The notes under the pieces were generated by a model, which worked only from the letters and a program-made list of their open reading frames with translations, had not been told where the DNA came from and searched no databases. This document shows positions 18,435 to 30,830 of a stretch of DNA of 62,439 nt, in pieces. Numbering within the stretch: the stretch's first letter is position 1; every line of letters begins with the position of its first letter. This stretch comes from Chromera velia (Eukaryota; Sar; Chromeraceae): positions 1 to 62,439 of the forward strand of contig JAHBMJ010004037.1 in NCBI GenBank assembly GCA_018398765.1. The letters run 5' to 3'. Made by a program: the position numbers and the translations under genes.

Positions 18435-19674
18435 ATGCCGCGTCGACCCTGGCTCCTCTGCACCAGTTTTCTTCTTTGCGTGGGCAACTTCGCAGTAAGG
18501 GGAGCTGACGAGTGTGTCACGGGAGTGGACGTGAACGTGAAAGATGATTTACCCAAAATGGTCGAAATCGACTCCACGGTGAACTCCACAGCACGTTTCT
18601 CATTTGTTCCCGATCCTGCGGGTCCCGAATTTATTCCGATCCGTGTGAGACCGCTTGCACCAGAACATGTGCGTCAGTGCGAAGGAGACAGTTGCCTTCC
18701 CGTCTCCTTTTCTTTTTCAGTTTCTTCTTCCTCCTCACTTCCCTGGCTCGTCGAAGAAATCACTTTGCAACCTCCTCTCTCTCCCACCTTCTAGTTGACC
18801 TCTTCAGTGTCGCCTCTATTTCTGCTTTCCACTTTCCTTGACTTTCCTCTTACATGTTTTCTGCTCCGTAGCCCCCGGCCCCGCCTTTCGTGATGCCCCC
18901 CTTCCCAGGCTTTCTTTCTTCCTCTCGTTCTCACAGATACCCACGCTTATCTGTTTATTCACACTGTATGAAATCACTCACCAAGCATCGGCTCTACGGG
19001 CTGATCCTGCAAGCGCGCTTGAAGTTTCCCATGATGCAGATCATGTCTTGAGGAAATTTACTACTTGAGAAGGAGTGAGTGAATGATTCGTATGGTTGCA
19101 GGATCCAGACATGCAAATCTACGTGCAATTTGACGATGAGAACGACAAACGGTGCATACTTCTGGCACATGTACGTAGGCAGGCCACTTTTTCCTCCCTT
19201 AATTCTTGTGCTTCAATCCGCTTCTTTCTTTTGTTTTCTTCTGTGAAGTCTCGTTTTTTTTTTCCTCTCGTCTCTACTTTTCTTTCTGAGTTTTTTCCTC
19301 GTCCTCTTCCTTTCCCTTTCCCTTTTTTCCATCCCTTCCTTGTTACCTTTCTTCCTCCCTTCTTATTCTCCTTTCCTCCTGTCTTTCTTCCTTTCTATTT
19401 TTTTTCTGTCTCTTTTATTCCGTCTTTTGTTCTCTTTCTGCCTGTCTGTCTGTTTGTCTAAAAAGAAAGGAAGAGAAATAGGAAAGAAAAGGCAATATAG
19501 TCTGTCTGTTTGTGTCTGTCTGTTTGTCTGTTGTGTTTATCAAGAAAAGGAGGGAGAAGAAGAAGAAACATATAGTCTGTCTGTCTGTCTGGCCGGCTGA
19601 AGGGAGAAGAAGAAACATATAGAATAGTCTGTCTGTGTCTGAAGGAAGAGAAAAAGGAAAGAAAAGACGATATG

Positions 19675-19717
<43 letters not shown>

Positions 19718-20444
19718 CGAAAGAAAGGAAGCGAAAAAGTAAAGCAAAGACGATATAGTTTGTCTGTTCTCTCAAAAACAGTCACGCATCTCTTGCTTCC
19801 TTCCTTCCTTCCTTCCTTCGTTCCTTCCTTCCTTCCTTCGTTCCTTCCTTCCTGGCTCGCTTGCTTTGTCTTATCGCCCAGAGAGACGAAGAAAGAGAAA
19901 GACGGAAACATCTCGCCCAAAAGTGAATCCGTACTTGTTTTGCTCTTCATGCTTAGTGAATGACCGGCCGGCTTTTGTTTTTCTTTGCTTTCTCCCCCCC
20001 CTCCTGAACCTTTGTCTTTCTTTCTATGCAGGCGAAGAATTTCGGTGGTGATGTTGTAAACATTCCCATGCAGCTGCTCACGACCAACAAAGTCAGTGCA
20101 ACATAATCCTTTTGAACTCCATGGATCGCACATGTTCATGAGAGCTAGGGGGGGTATAATGCGGGGAGGCTGTGTGTTTCTTTCTTTCGTTCTCTTTATC
20201 GGCGTGCATGCATGTAACAGAACAATCAGTAGCCTGATGAACCAACCCGCGAGTGAGTAGCCATCAATCAATCACGGACCTCCCTCCCACCCGCACCATC
20301 GATCGAGACACTTTTCTTTCTACCTCATTCATTGCAGGGTACAGCTGCTTGTGCTCTCATGCTTCCACCTGGCGTCTCCTCTGTCTCTCTCGAAGCAGTT
20401 GTTGGTCTTCCCGCCCATGCAGCTGTCTCTTGCTGTCTCTCCCC

Positions 20445-20483
<39 letters not shown>

Positions 20484-21399
20484 GTGTCAGCCCCAAGCGT
20501 CTATCTACACTGGAGGGAGGCAGTTCTATGTCTGCCCGCCGTCACCCCCCCAGAATATAGGATGTTTCTTTCACTCTTCACTCTCAGCTCATCCATCATC
20601 AACCAAGTTCCTTGGGTTGATGCCTGCAGGTGGGCAGAGTCTTCATTCGCACGGAGTGTCCGGAGGCAGGCAGTGAGACATGCAGTTACGCTGTGGCTTT
20701 AGAGCAAGACAACACGGAGGCGTACACGGAAATCAAGTGCCATGCGCAAGCAAGCGGTGAAGGGGAAGACAGTGTCACGTCAGTGAGGGAGGGCTGAAGG
20801 GACTGCACGCGCAAGCAAAAACAAAACTTCTCTCGGGGGGGGCACACTTGATACGCAAATACCGCTCGTGCTGAGCCTTCTCGCTTTCGTCCCCGCTTCT
20901 TCTGGCCCTTTCTGGTGTTCGTTTCTTGGGCTCTTTCTTTCTTTCTTTCGTTTATTTTCCTTGAGAAGCCGTGGTAGAAGCAAAAAGGGGAGGGAGAAGA
21001 CCTCTCGAGAGATGGTCACAGCTAGTGCCTCCCTCCCTCATGTTCTCTCCTCTTCACTGTTCAAACGAAAAAATGAAGGAGGAGTGCGAAAAAGGGCAGA
21101 GAAAACGTGCGAGGCAATGATATAGAATTGTCAACATGCATCGCTCGGACCATTCTCGCGTCCCCTTCTGTCACTCCCCACCCGCCCTCTGCCACCGCAC
21201 ACAAATGCTCTCTCGTCTCAATCGTCCCATTCCTTTCTTCCTCCCTTCCTTCCTTCCTTCCTTCCTTCTTTCCTTCCTTTCTTTCTGCAGGACGTCAATA
21301 GAATGTCCAAGCACGAGTGGGGTTGTGTTTGCCTCCAACAGCACGTCGACAGCTCAACTGAACAACACATCGATAAAATACAAATTCAACTGTGGAGAG
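18435..21399 (+). CDS. Membrane-protein exons 1-5: signal peptide and first PPC-like domain
   Basis: Exons 18435-18668, 19102-19170, 20032-20091, 20630-20778 and 21291-21399, with phases 0,0,0,2,0. The first ATG after an in-frame upstream stretch begins the hydrophobic leader, which decides the start; cleavage is likely before ADECVTG. The first domain reads from [16 protein letters not shown] through [17 protein letters not shown] to [14 protein letters not shown], and ends with [19 protein letters not shown] and KYKFNCGE. Pairs of Cys in SETCSY and IKCHA suggest disulphides. The introns carry (GTCT)n and (CCTT)n tracts. Confidence 0.7.
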
Positions 21400-21526
21400 G
21401 TTGGTTTCCGTGTGAGGGTTTAGTCTGTGCTCTCTCTCTCTCTCTCTCTCTCAAATCTTTTCTTCCCTTCTTCTTTCCTTCCTTCCTTCAATCTTTTCTC
21501 TCCTTCCTTTCATCTTTCTTTCTTTC

Positions 21527-21557
<31 letters not shown>

Positions 21558-21916
21558 TCATCTTTGCTTCTTTCCTTCCTTTCTGCCTTTCTTTTTTCCT
21601 CGTTTCTTTCGGTCCTTTCCTTCCTTTCTTCCTTCCTCCCTCACTTTCTTCCTTCCTCTCTTTTTTGCTTACCCTTTTGCATTTTAGGGATAGCAATTGA
21701 TACTTCTCTGCCTTCATTTAGGATTTTTTCGCAAGATCGTTGAATATTTTCAAAGCATTATCACCCATGGTGCTAGGCAATAAACCTGCCCGATGTAATT
21801 TAAAAAGTGTGCGTTGTCCGAGCTAGCAAAAAACTTTTTTATAGCTGCTGAATCCCTTTTTTCGCTTAAATAGCAACCCTTCCTTCCCCTCCCTCCCTCG
21901 TTCCGACATACACACA

Positions 21917-21964
<48 letters not shown>

Positions 21965-21978
21965 AAGAGACACACACA

Positions 21979-22026
<48 letters not shown>

Positions 22027-23158
22027 AACACATGCACGAATGACCCGGACCTCGAAATGCAGAAATGCACGGGTGGGTGACTGCGTCTGCATTCATGCAG
22101 GAGTGCGGAGCTCTCTTAGAGGGCGACGACGTTCAGCATAGGAGGGTCACCTTCGCTCTCTATCCAGACGACAGGTATGTCGGTCGGCAAGAGTACATCC
22201 ATCGGTAGGTTGCTGTGTCGTAGTGTGAGTCTGCAGGGGTTTTTCTCTCTCCAATGCACGCCCCCTCAGTCCAATTTTGAGGTGTTCATGGACAGGAAAC
22301 GAATTATATTGTCAATCAAACAAGTTCTCCTTTCAGCCAGTTCTTCCCTGTTCTTGCGCACTTCAGACAGTAAGTGGGAAGGAGGAGTAACGTTCAGCCT
22401 TCCTTCGTCGGTCCTTCTTTTTCCATCGCTCGTCGAATTGTGGTCGGTGAGAATCGCCTATCGTATTCCGAGGCATGCGACAAGGTGACGTGAGCTCTTC
22501 CGAACGGGCAGGGGAGAAAGACCATACGGCAGAAAGAATAGTAACGAAGGATTGATTTCTACACAACAAAACATTTTTCACAGTTCACTTTCTTCTATCT
22601 CGTTGGCCCTTTCCTTTTATCTGTGGCTGCGTGTCGGTTTAACTCACGCTGCATCATGCAGAAGTCTGGCGGGTGCTGACGATCTCGTTCTTCTTGTGAA
22701 CAAAAAAACTCCGCCTTCGTCAACAGGGGGAGACTCAATTCGTTCCATGTTCGGCTGGAATGGGGGAAGAGTGGTTACACAGAAAATCGGTGGGTGGCGG
22801 GGGGTTGCTCCTTCCGTCCCCTACTTGGATGGTCACTTTTTTTTTTCCCAGAGCGTTCTGTTGTCTGCTACTCTTCAGGAGTACACACACAAGGGATGGA
22901 TGCCGTCCGTCATTGCTGTCGTCATCACTTCGAATGAAGATCGGCTCTGCCTTCCACTTGTAGTTTTCTCTTTCTACTTTTCTATTTCACGATGGGCTTT
23001 GCCCCGCTTCTCCTGTCTCTCCCTCCTTCCTCCCTTCGGAACAGATGCTGAAAAGCATCCGATCCCCCCCCTCTCTGTGAACCTCTCTGTGAAAGTACAG
23101 AGAGGTGGAATGAAAAGATTTCTGCTTATTTGTTTATCTGAAAGACCGAGAGCCGCTT

Positions 23159-23193
<35 letters not shown>

Positions 23194-24303
23194 ACAGGCA
23201 AGTATTTCCATCCTTTGATTCGTGAGGTCTAAGCCATGCCTCTTGACTGTTTGTTTGTATGCAGAGAAAGAGACGTTTTACATCTGGATCTACAGGCGGT
23301 TCCCGGAGAGAAGTGACGTCCGAGCTAACGGCGTACCCTTCACCCTAGACGTTCTTTTGCCGAACGCCACCATCACCCTGACGCCTGATTCCAATAGAGT
23401 CCGTTCCCTCCTTCCCTGGCTGCATGTATGCATGCATGCATGTGTATGCGTGGAAGAAAGGAAGCTCGACTGATTGCTATTCCCTCAAACTGCTCGGTGA
23501 CTTTTGTGGGAAACTCTTCCATCCGCAGCAAAGAAATTGGATTCATGAATTAAGTGAAGATCATCAAGGGTCATTTGAGCGGTTCGAAGCACTTTGGCTG
23601 GTGCTTTGAAGGCGGTTTGGTTTTCACCAGTGCGATTCGTTCTCTCTTTTGGTGGGAGACAAAAAGAAAAAAACACAATGCACGGGTTTGTCATTCTTCA
23701 TGGGGCCTCCCGTTAATGATCATGCAGGCGAAGTATGCAGCGTTACCGGAGGGGGGACGGGCGTTTTTCAGGGTCTTCATCAATGACACGAAGGACTTTG
23801 ATGTCATCCTCACCCCTTTCCAAGTGAGACGTGGCTTCTCTCTCTACGCTCTATTTCCTTGTCACTCCTTTTCACGCTTCTTTCGGCAATAAGTAAAACA
23901 CTTTTCCTGCTCTCGGATCGTTAACACAAGAGTGATAGACTTCTTCTCGCTGCGTGAATGTCGGTGTTTCCTCTGAGTTCCCGTGTGAAATTCCTGAGAG
24001 ACAAAAAAAACACGACATTCTGTCTGTCGGCGCTGCGAAAGGGTAAAGCACCTATGTCCCTGTAAATCTGTGCCAGGAGGGATAAAATGTGAACATGCAG
24101 GGATGCTGTTTTGTTTTGTCTGCATGCAGGGAGATCCCGATATGGCGATCGCACATGCGGACGAAACGAAATTTCCGTCCCCAATGAAAGTTCAGGGCAA
24201 AGGGTGGGAGTCGCACGATTTTGGTGGGTGAGTCTCTCTCTCTCTCTCCTCTCTCTCTCTCCCTCTCTGTCTCTCTCTCTCTCTCTCTGTCTGTCTCTGT
24301 CTG

Positions 24304-24335
<32 letters not shown>

Positions 24336-27300
24336 AGTCAGTCACGAGCTTGCAAGGTCTTGTCGAAGCTGGGAGGAGGGGGGCCAAAACGTCGCGCAGT
24401 AAAATAAATGATCAAGCAGGAAGGGGGGGCTCTGACGGAATCGATCGATTGAAGAAATTACAGTTCGGGAAAAGGATCGAGAGGCCAACGGGAGTGTGCA
24501 AGAGTCGGCCGAGAGAAAGAAAGAAAATGCGTTCAGGCGAGAAGAAGAGAACGGGAGTGTTCAAGAGTCGGCCGAGAGAAAGAAAGAAAATGCGTTCAGG
24601 CGAGAATAAGAGAACGGGAGTGTGCAAGAGTCGGCCGAGAGAAGGAAAGAAAATGCGTTCAGGCGAGAATAAGAGAACGGGAGTGTTCAAGAGTCGGCCG
24701 AGAGAAGGAAAGAAAATGCGTTCAGGCGAGAAGAAGAGAACGGGAGTGTTCAAGAGTCGGCCGAGAGAAAGAAAGAAAATGCGTTCAGGCGAGAAGAAGA
24801 GAACTGAAGCGTTAATTAATTTGGGGGCACCTAGGAGAGCAGAATGAATGTCTTGACCTTCTGGGGTCGGCATCCCCTTTTTGAAGTATCACGGTATGAG
24901 CAGAGAGCACTTAAGAGGGAACGGACGCGCGATAGGCCAGCCACATGACACAGATATGAGCTGAAATCAGGGCGTGTCAAACGAGGCTGTGATCCTCTGC
25001 AGCATGCAAATGCATTCACTCGCTTCGGACCGTTGGGATGTGTTGAGTGACAGTTGTTGCGCGAGGGACTGCGTGCATGCAGGTGCCGACAGGGTCCGCA
25101 TCACGGAGGGAGATCCCCTCAGAAAAGTGGGTCTGTCGGTCTGTTGGTTAGTTTCACTGCTCGCAAGTGACGAAAGAGTTTTCCTCATTCCCTCCGAAGT
25201 CATGAAGTGTCGGCCCGCTTTTTCTCTCACTCGATTTCTCCCCTAAAGTTTTCTGCGGGTTTCTTTTGAGCGCCAATTTTGGGTCGTTGAGACTGATTGA
25301 CTCACCAATGCTGTCCGCACGAATGCAGGCGCACCCCACTGGGTGGTATCACATCGGCGTGCACGCGTTTTCTTTCTGCGCGTTCTCTCTGGTGGTCTCT
25401 AAGAAGGGACCTAGAGGCCCTCCGTTCGTGAAACTGGATTTTGAGAGCCCGCAAACTCTGAAGGTCACTTTCCTTTTCTTTAGCAAACAATTGTGCCTCA
25501 CTGACTGACTCAGGAAAAGTATGGTTCAAATGCGCCCCTCCATTCGCTTCAACGCTTTCTCTTTCTCTCTCCCTCTTCGGTCATCTTTGCACTGGCGTGC
25601 TTTTTTCTTCCCTGTCGTTCACCAGCTCGAGCCTCCTTCTTTTCTGGCGATTTCCTTCTCTCTTCGCCAAATCATGCGCAGAGGATCATTTCTTCGTACG
25701 AATGCATCCATCATCATTCATGCGTGCATCCATGCAGATCTCTCCCAACGAGACGGCCCACCTCTACTACCACCCGCGTGAACAGAGAGGCCTCATACTC
25801 CAAACCGACATTAAGGTACGTACTTAGGTACTTATGCATAAAATATGCATGGGGTCGACCGGCCAAGGGAATTCAGGGCGCTACTTCAATGAGGGGAACC
25901 TCCATCAGACACACACACACACACACACACAGAGAGGGGGGGAGGGGGGGCGACAAAGAGATGGGCAGAAATTCCCTCAGGCACCCGTCTGCGAAAGTGC
26001 CCCCAACTCGACTGGCAAGGGCCGCCAGCACCACTTTGTGTAAGAAAGCGTCTGTCAGTCGAGCGGCAAAATCGTTTTTGCAAGTGCCTCCCTTCCGACG
26101 GAACTCTTTCTGCAAATACAAGAATGAACATATCTTTTGAAAGGTTCATCAACTTCCCTGAACGCAGGTTAGACCAAAAGAGTCTTTTTTCATTCCGCAT
26201 TATCTGTATTTCCTTCCGATTTTTCGCCCTCCCGCCCTCTTTGTCCGTTGTCCTTCCTTTTTCATTCCTGACTGACTGAACGCATGAACGCAGAGCGGTC
26301 CCCGTCCTGACGTGTGCTTTCTGAACTGCGGTCCGGATGACTCGCTTTTTGTGACCTGCAAGGTGAGTGAGTGAGTGAGTGAAGGGAGAGAGAAAGAGGA
26401 AGAAGCTAGAGGGAGCGTTGGCTTGATTGCTTTGCTTTGCTGCCCCCCTCTGGCCTTCGCTTCTCATTGCCCGCTTTTGGGCCGTTGTGTTGATTCAGTT
26501 TTTCTTCTCTTCTCCGGTCGCTGCAGTTGTTTGTTTCATTCAACTCTTCCCTTCATGTCGCGACCTCTGTCGCTTAACCATTCCATGAGTAGTTTCTATC
26601 TCCATGAACAACCTCGCAAAAAAAGGGGGAAAAGAGAGAATGGTGACAAGGCGGTAGAGGAATCCACCGAGCCGCCTCATGGTGTTAATATCACGTTCGG
26701 TCAGATCCATTTGGCATTCCATGATGTCACCATTTGCATGCATGACTGCTGACTGACCGAATAGGTGGAACACGACGAACCCGCCGAAATCCATTTTGAC
26801 GCTGGTGGGACCTGCTTCCTTCCTTTTTTCCTTCCTGCAGGGACTGAAGAGTGAAGGCGATGCTGCAGCACAGGCTGAGTGCCCCTCTTCCCCTGATGGC
26901 CTCCGTCTCCCAAGGTCTTCCCGTGCGGGCTTCCTCCCTCTTAGCGCCTCTGTCGTGAAGCCGTTCAACTACTACGGAATCTTGGTAACGAACAGCGAAA
27001 ACGAAGATATCCGAATGCAGGTACGGAAGCAGCGGGAAAAGGTGGTGGGCGGCGTAAACACGACAGCCAGGTGAATGCGCGTCATATTTCGGCGTTTCCG
27101 CTTCTTTCGCTGAAAAGATGGGCACTGCACTTAGACTGACGCGTGTGTGTAGCACAGCATCCTCTTCGTTGCTTTTGTATAGAGTCTAGGGTCTGGTCCT
27201 TGCATCGCTCTCTGCAGGTAGCGATTCGCGACGAGAGCTTTCCGTTAGAGGGAGGGACGATGATGGGGACAGGAAACCTGCGCCTCGACGTTCCGTTCCG

Positions 27301-28278
27301 AGGACATCTGGTCCGTTTTGTTTTTTTTTTGTCCGTGTTCTATATGGCGCCTGGACGTTCCGTTCCGAGGACATCTGGTCCGTTTTTTTTTTTTGGTCCG
27401 TGTTCTATATGGCGCCTGGACGTTCCGTTCCGAGGACATCTGGTCCGTGCGTGCGTGCGTGCGTCAATTGATTTACTGCATGCATGCTGGTTCCAATTTC
27501 ATCCATTCAGTGATAGTAGATACGAATGTTGTTCATCTGCACACCATCGAACAAAGGTAGTGAGGGCTATGTGAGCCAAGTCAGGTGAAAATGCGCTGTT
27601 TCCGCGTCGAAAATCAAAATGTCGAAGAAGTTTTGATGAGTACCCGTGATGGGCAGTCGACTCGTGGATATTCGAGTTGCTGATTGCTCGTAGAAAGGTG
27701 TCACAGGGAGATGCATCGACTTGGCTGAGGTGATAACGCCGAGGGCACCCGACTTTTCGTGTAGTTTTTTCACTTGTGGAGCTAAAGAGATGTGACAACT
27801 AGCCTTTTTAAGAAAACACGATGTCGCAAGCTGACTGATCCGGAATTTCTCGTTTGTTTCTCTTTTTTCAACTTGCAGAACTCTCTCTGTGTACTTGTTT
27901 TGTAGTTCGCTCACTGATTGGCAAGTCCACCTGAATCCTTGAGTGCTGCTGAGTTTCATGACTCCCTTCACTTCTGCCCTCTTTTATGTGACCGCTTTTT
28001 CTTTCCATCATTGTGTGGGATGCGTGCAGAAAAAAGGCGGTGCATTAGTCAAGTCCTTTGTTGCTATTTCCGAAATGTTTTCGCACTCTGGCTCGTACAC
28101 TCTAAAGGTCAGTCACACATACAGCATGCTTTCAGACGCTAGACAGCTCATCTTTTTTTGGTAGCCTTTAGTCTAGACTGTTCTCCTTCCATCGAATGTG
28201 ATTAATGAATGGTGACAAGGCAAGGAAAGATGCAGCTGGGGGCTTTCTACTGCGGGTATCCTCTCTCTCTCTCTCTCT

Positions 28279-28317
<39 letters not shown>

Positions 28318-30797
28318 CTGTGTGTGTGTGTGTGTGCGTGTGTGTGTGTTTACGGGCATACGCGTGTGCGTACGTGCAGGCGAGCCTGACTGTTGTGAGC
28401 GGGAGTCCACAATTTGCCGTGTACAAAAAGTCTGAGGCTCAAATGATGGTGGTCTCTGATGATTCAACAGGCGCCTCCGCAAACTCCACAGCAGGCGCCA
28501 GTGGGATGGATGACGATCTTGGTGGGCTTTTCTCTTCAGGCCGTTTTCTCTTTGTCCCATGCCCTGCCCCACGGATCTTCTCGCCTTCATTTTCTCTTTC
28601 TTTTCATGAGTGCTTGTGGCCGCACGTCTTTTCCGTCTGGCCCTCTCGCTCTGTAGGTATTTGTGTGCAGCCCCTTTGCTTTGTGTTGCTTGCTTGCATG
28701 CTCGTTCTTGTCACTTATGAGAGGCGGATGCATCCTGTAAACTGACCTGTACAGCGTAGTCAGGGGTAAATTTCTCTCTGGACCCCCCGCTTGTGTTGGC
28801 TAGTTGAAAGATCATCACATCACGGTTGCTGCTTTGTTTATGAATGATTGAATGAATGGAGCGAGACATGCAGGTACGCTACTGTTCAACAGCACCCGAG
28901 AGGGGAGCTTCTGTATGCATTTAATGCATTTAATTTATTTTCTGTATGAAAGTAAATGCAGGTACGCTACTGTTCAACAGCACCCGAGAGGGGAGCTTCT
29001 GTATGCATTTAATGCATTTAATTTATTTTCTGTATGAAAGTAAATGCAGGTACGCTACTGTTCAACAGCACCCGAGAGGGGAGCTTCTGTATGCATTTAA
29101 TGCATTTAATTTATTTTCTGTATGAAAGTAAATGCAGGTACGCTACTGTTCAACAGCACCCGAGAGGGGAGCTTCTGTATGCATTTAATGCATTTAATTT
29201 ATTTTCTGTATGAAAGTAAATGCAGGTACGCTACTGTTCAACAGCACCCGAGAGGGGAGCTTCTGTATGCATTTAATGCATTTAATTTATTTTCTGTATG
29301 AAAGTAAATGCAGGTACGCTACTGTTCAACAGCACCCGAGAGGGGAGCTTCTGTATGCATTTAATGCATTTAATTTATTTTCTGTATGAAAGTAATTGCA
29401 GGTACGCTACTGTTCAACAGCACCCGAGAGGGGAGCCTAGTGTTTTCTCAAAGCATCAAAGGACCATCATCAACATCGTCGTCCCACTCTTCTGCTGACT
29501 CGGGGGGGGATGGAGAAGGTGAAGGAGAGACGGGGTGGGCAGACTCTATCTTCAATTTCGTCTTCTTCACAGTGAACAAAGGAAGCGAAGGGGTTGCGGA
29601 CTTCCAGGTTGGTTGGTTGGTGAATGGCGTGGTGTTGGGGTCTCTCATGCTGGGTACCCACATCGAGTCTTGATTTTGCTCCGCATTGTGGCCGTGAATA
29701 TGTTTCCCTAGCTCTTCTATTATCTGTGCTTGCATTTGCGTGAGCGTGCCTTGCATGCCACTTTGTGCTGAATCTTCGCTCTTCCCTTGTGGTGGCTTTG
29801 TTTCATTTTCTGTTTCCTGCATGTCGTCTCTTGTGCACAAGAAAAGATGAGTGTAGAAAATTAGAAAGAAGGAAAGGAATCAAGGAATCGGTTCGTCGCT
29901 CCGTATGGCATTGACGTCAATCGGTTGGTCCGTTTGTCTGTCTGTCTTGCGTGCAGATCGTCGTGCAGCTGCTGAACGATAACGGCGAGTCTGCTGATGA
30001 AGAAGCGGAAAGCAGCTCGAAGGCCCTGAGCTTCAGGAAGGCGCATGCGGTCTCTCTGCAGGACGGCCTGACGCTCCAAGGAACCCTCAATCTGATGGGC
30101 GAGGCTGGCCAGTCCCCTGCTGTAAGTACGTAGGTTGTTGAAAGATGTTTGAATGATTACATTATGGGGGATGGGGCCGCCTGCCTGATCATGTGAAGCC
30201 ATCGAGCGAGGCCGGGTGAGAGAGAGAGAGTCCGGTTGCATTTTCAGCGGAGTAATCGGAATAATTGTTGTTTGGCTTTCTTTTTTGGTTTTGCACTCGC
30301 ACATCAGTCTGTCCGCGTTTCATGTGCCACTCGCTAAGTCGTCACTTGAGGAAGGTGGGTGACTCACTCCTATGCCTGCCTGGATGCATGCATGCGCGTG
30401 CACATACAGGATCATTTTCTGTTCGATGTCGACTTCGGGGAGGATCCTTCACGGAGGCGAGAGGTCCAAATGGTGCTCACGCCCCTCTCTCCACGCCTCC
30501 CCGCGCTTTTTGCCTCTGTGGCTCTCAAGAGCGGAGAGAATGCCTTCGAGACCGGAAGTAAGTAAGTAAGTATGTGCATGGTGAAGCTCCCTTCGGGTTC
30601 CTTTTCTGCTCGAACCTGGCTTCATCTCCAAATAAAATGAGTTTCTTCTGCAAGCTACAAAAGTGGAGGGTAGACCTTTCTGACTGCGGCACGAGACGGA
30701 ATGTATCGTTGAATCGCCTCTCGCTGTGTTGGTTTCCTGCGCGGAAAGTCTATTCGTCTTCTTCCTCTCTCTCCTTTCTTTTCTTACGGACGGACAC

Positions 30798-30830
<33 letters not shown>

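Noticed and set aside
19415-20271. Minus-strand open frames rich in DRQT repeats
   Set aside because: Read-through of (GTCT)n blocks; no splice context or domain, and on the opposite strand of a well-supported gene.
24221-24847. 208-residue Ser/Leu- then Arg/Lys-repeat protein
   Set aside because: It begins in a (CT)n tract at a donor and crosses a minisatellite; the neighbouring exons join in phase without it.
28870-29436. CRISPR-like array (direct repeats with regular spacers)
   Set aside because: The spacers are virtually identical to one another, the host is an intron-rich eukaryote, and the unit contains an exon edge. It is a tandem duplication.
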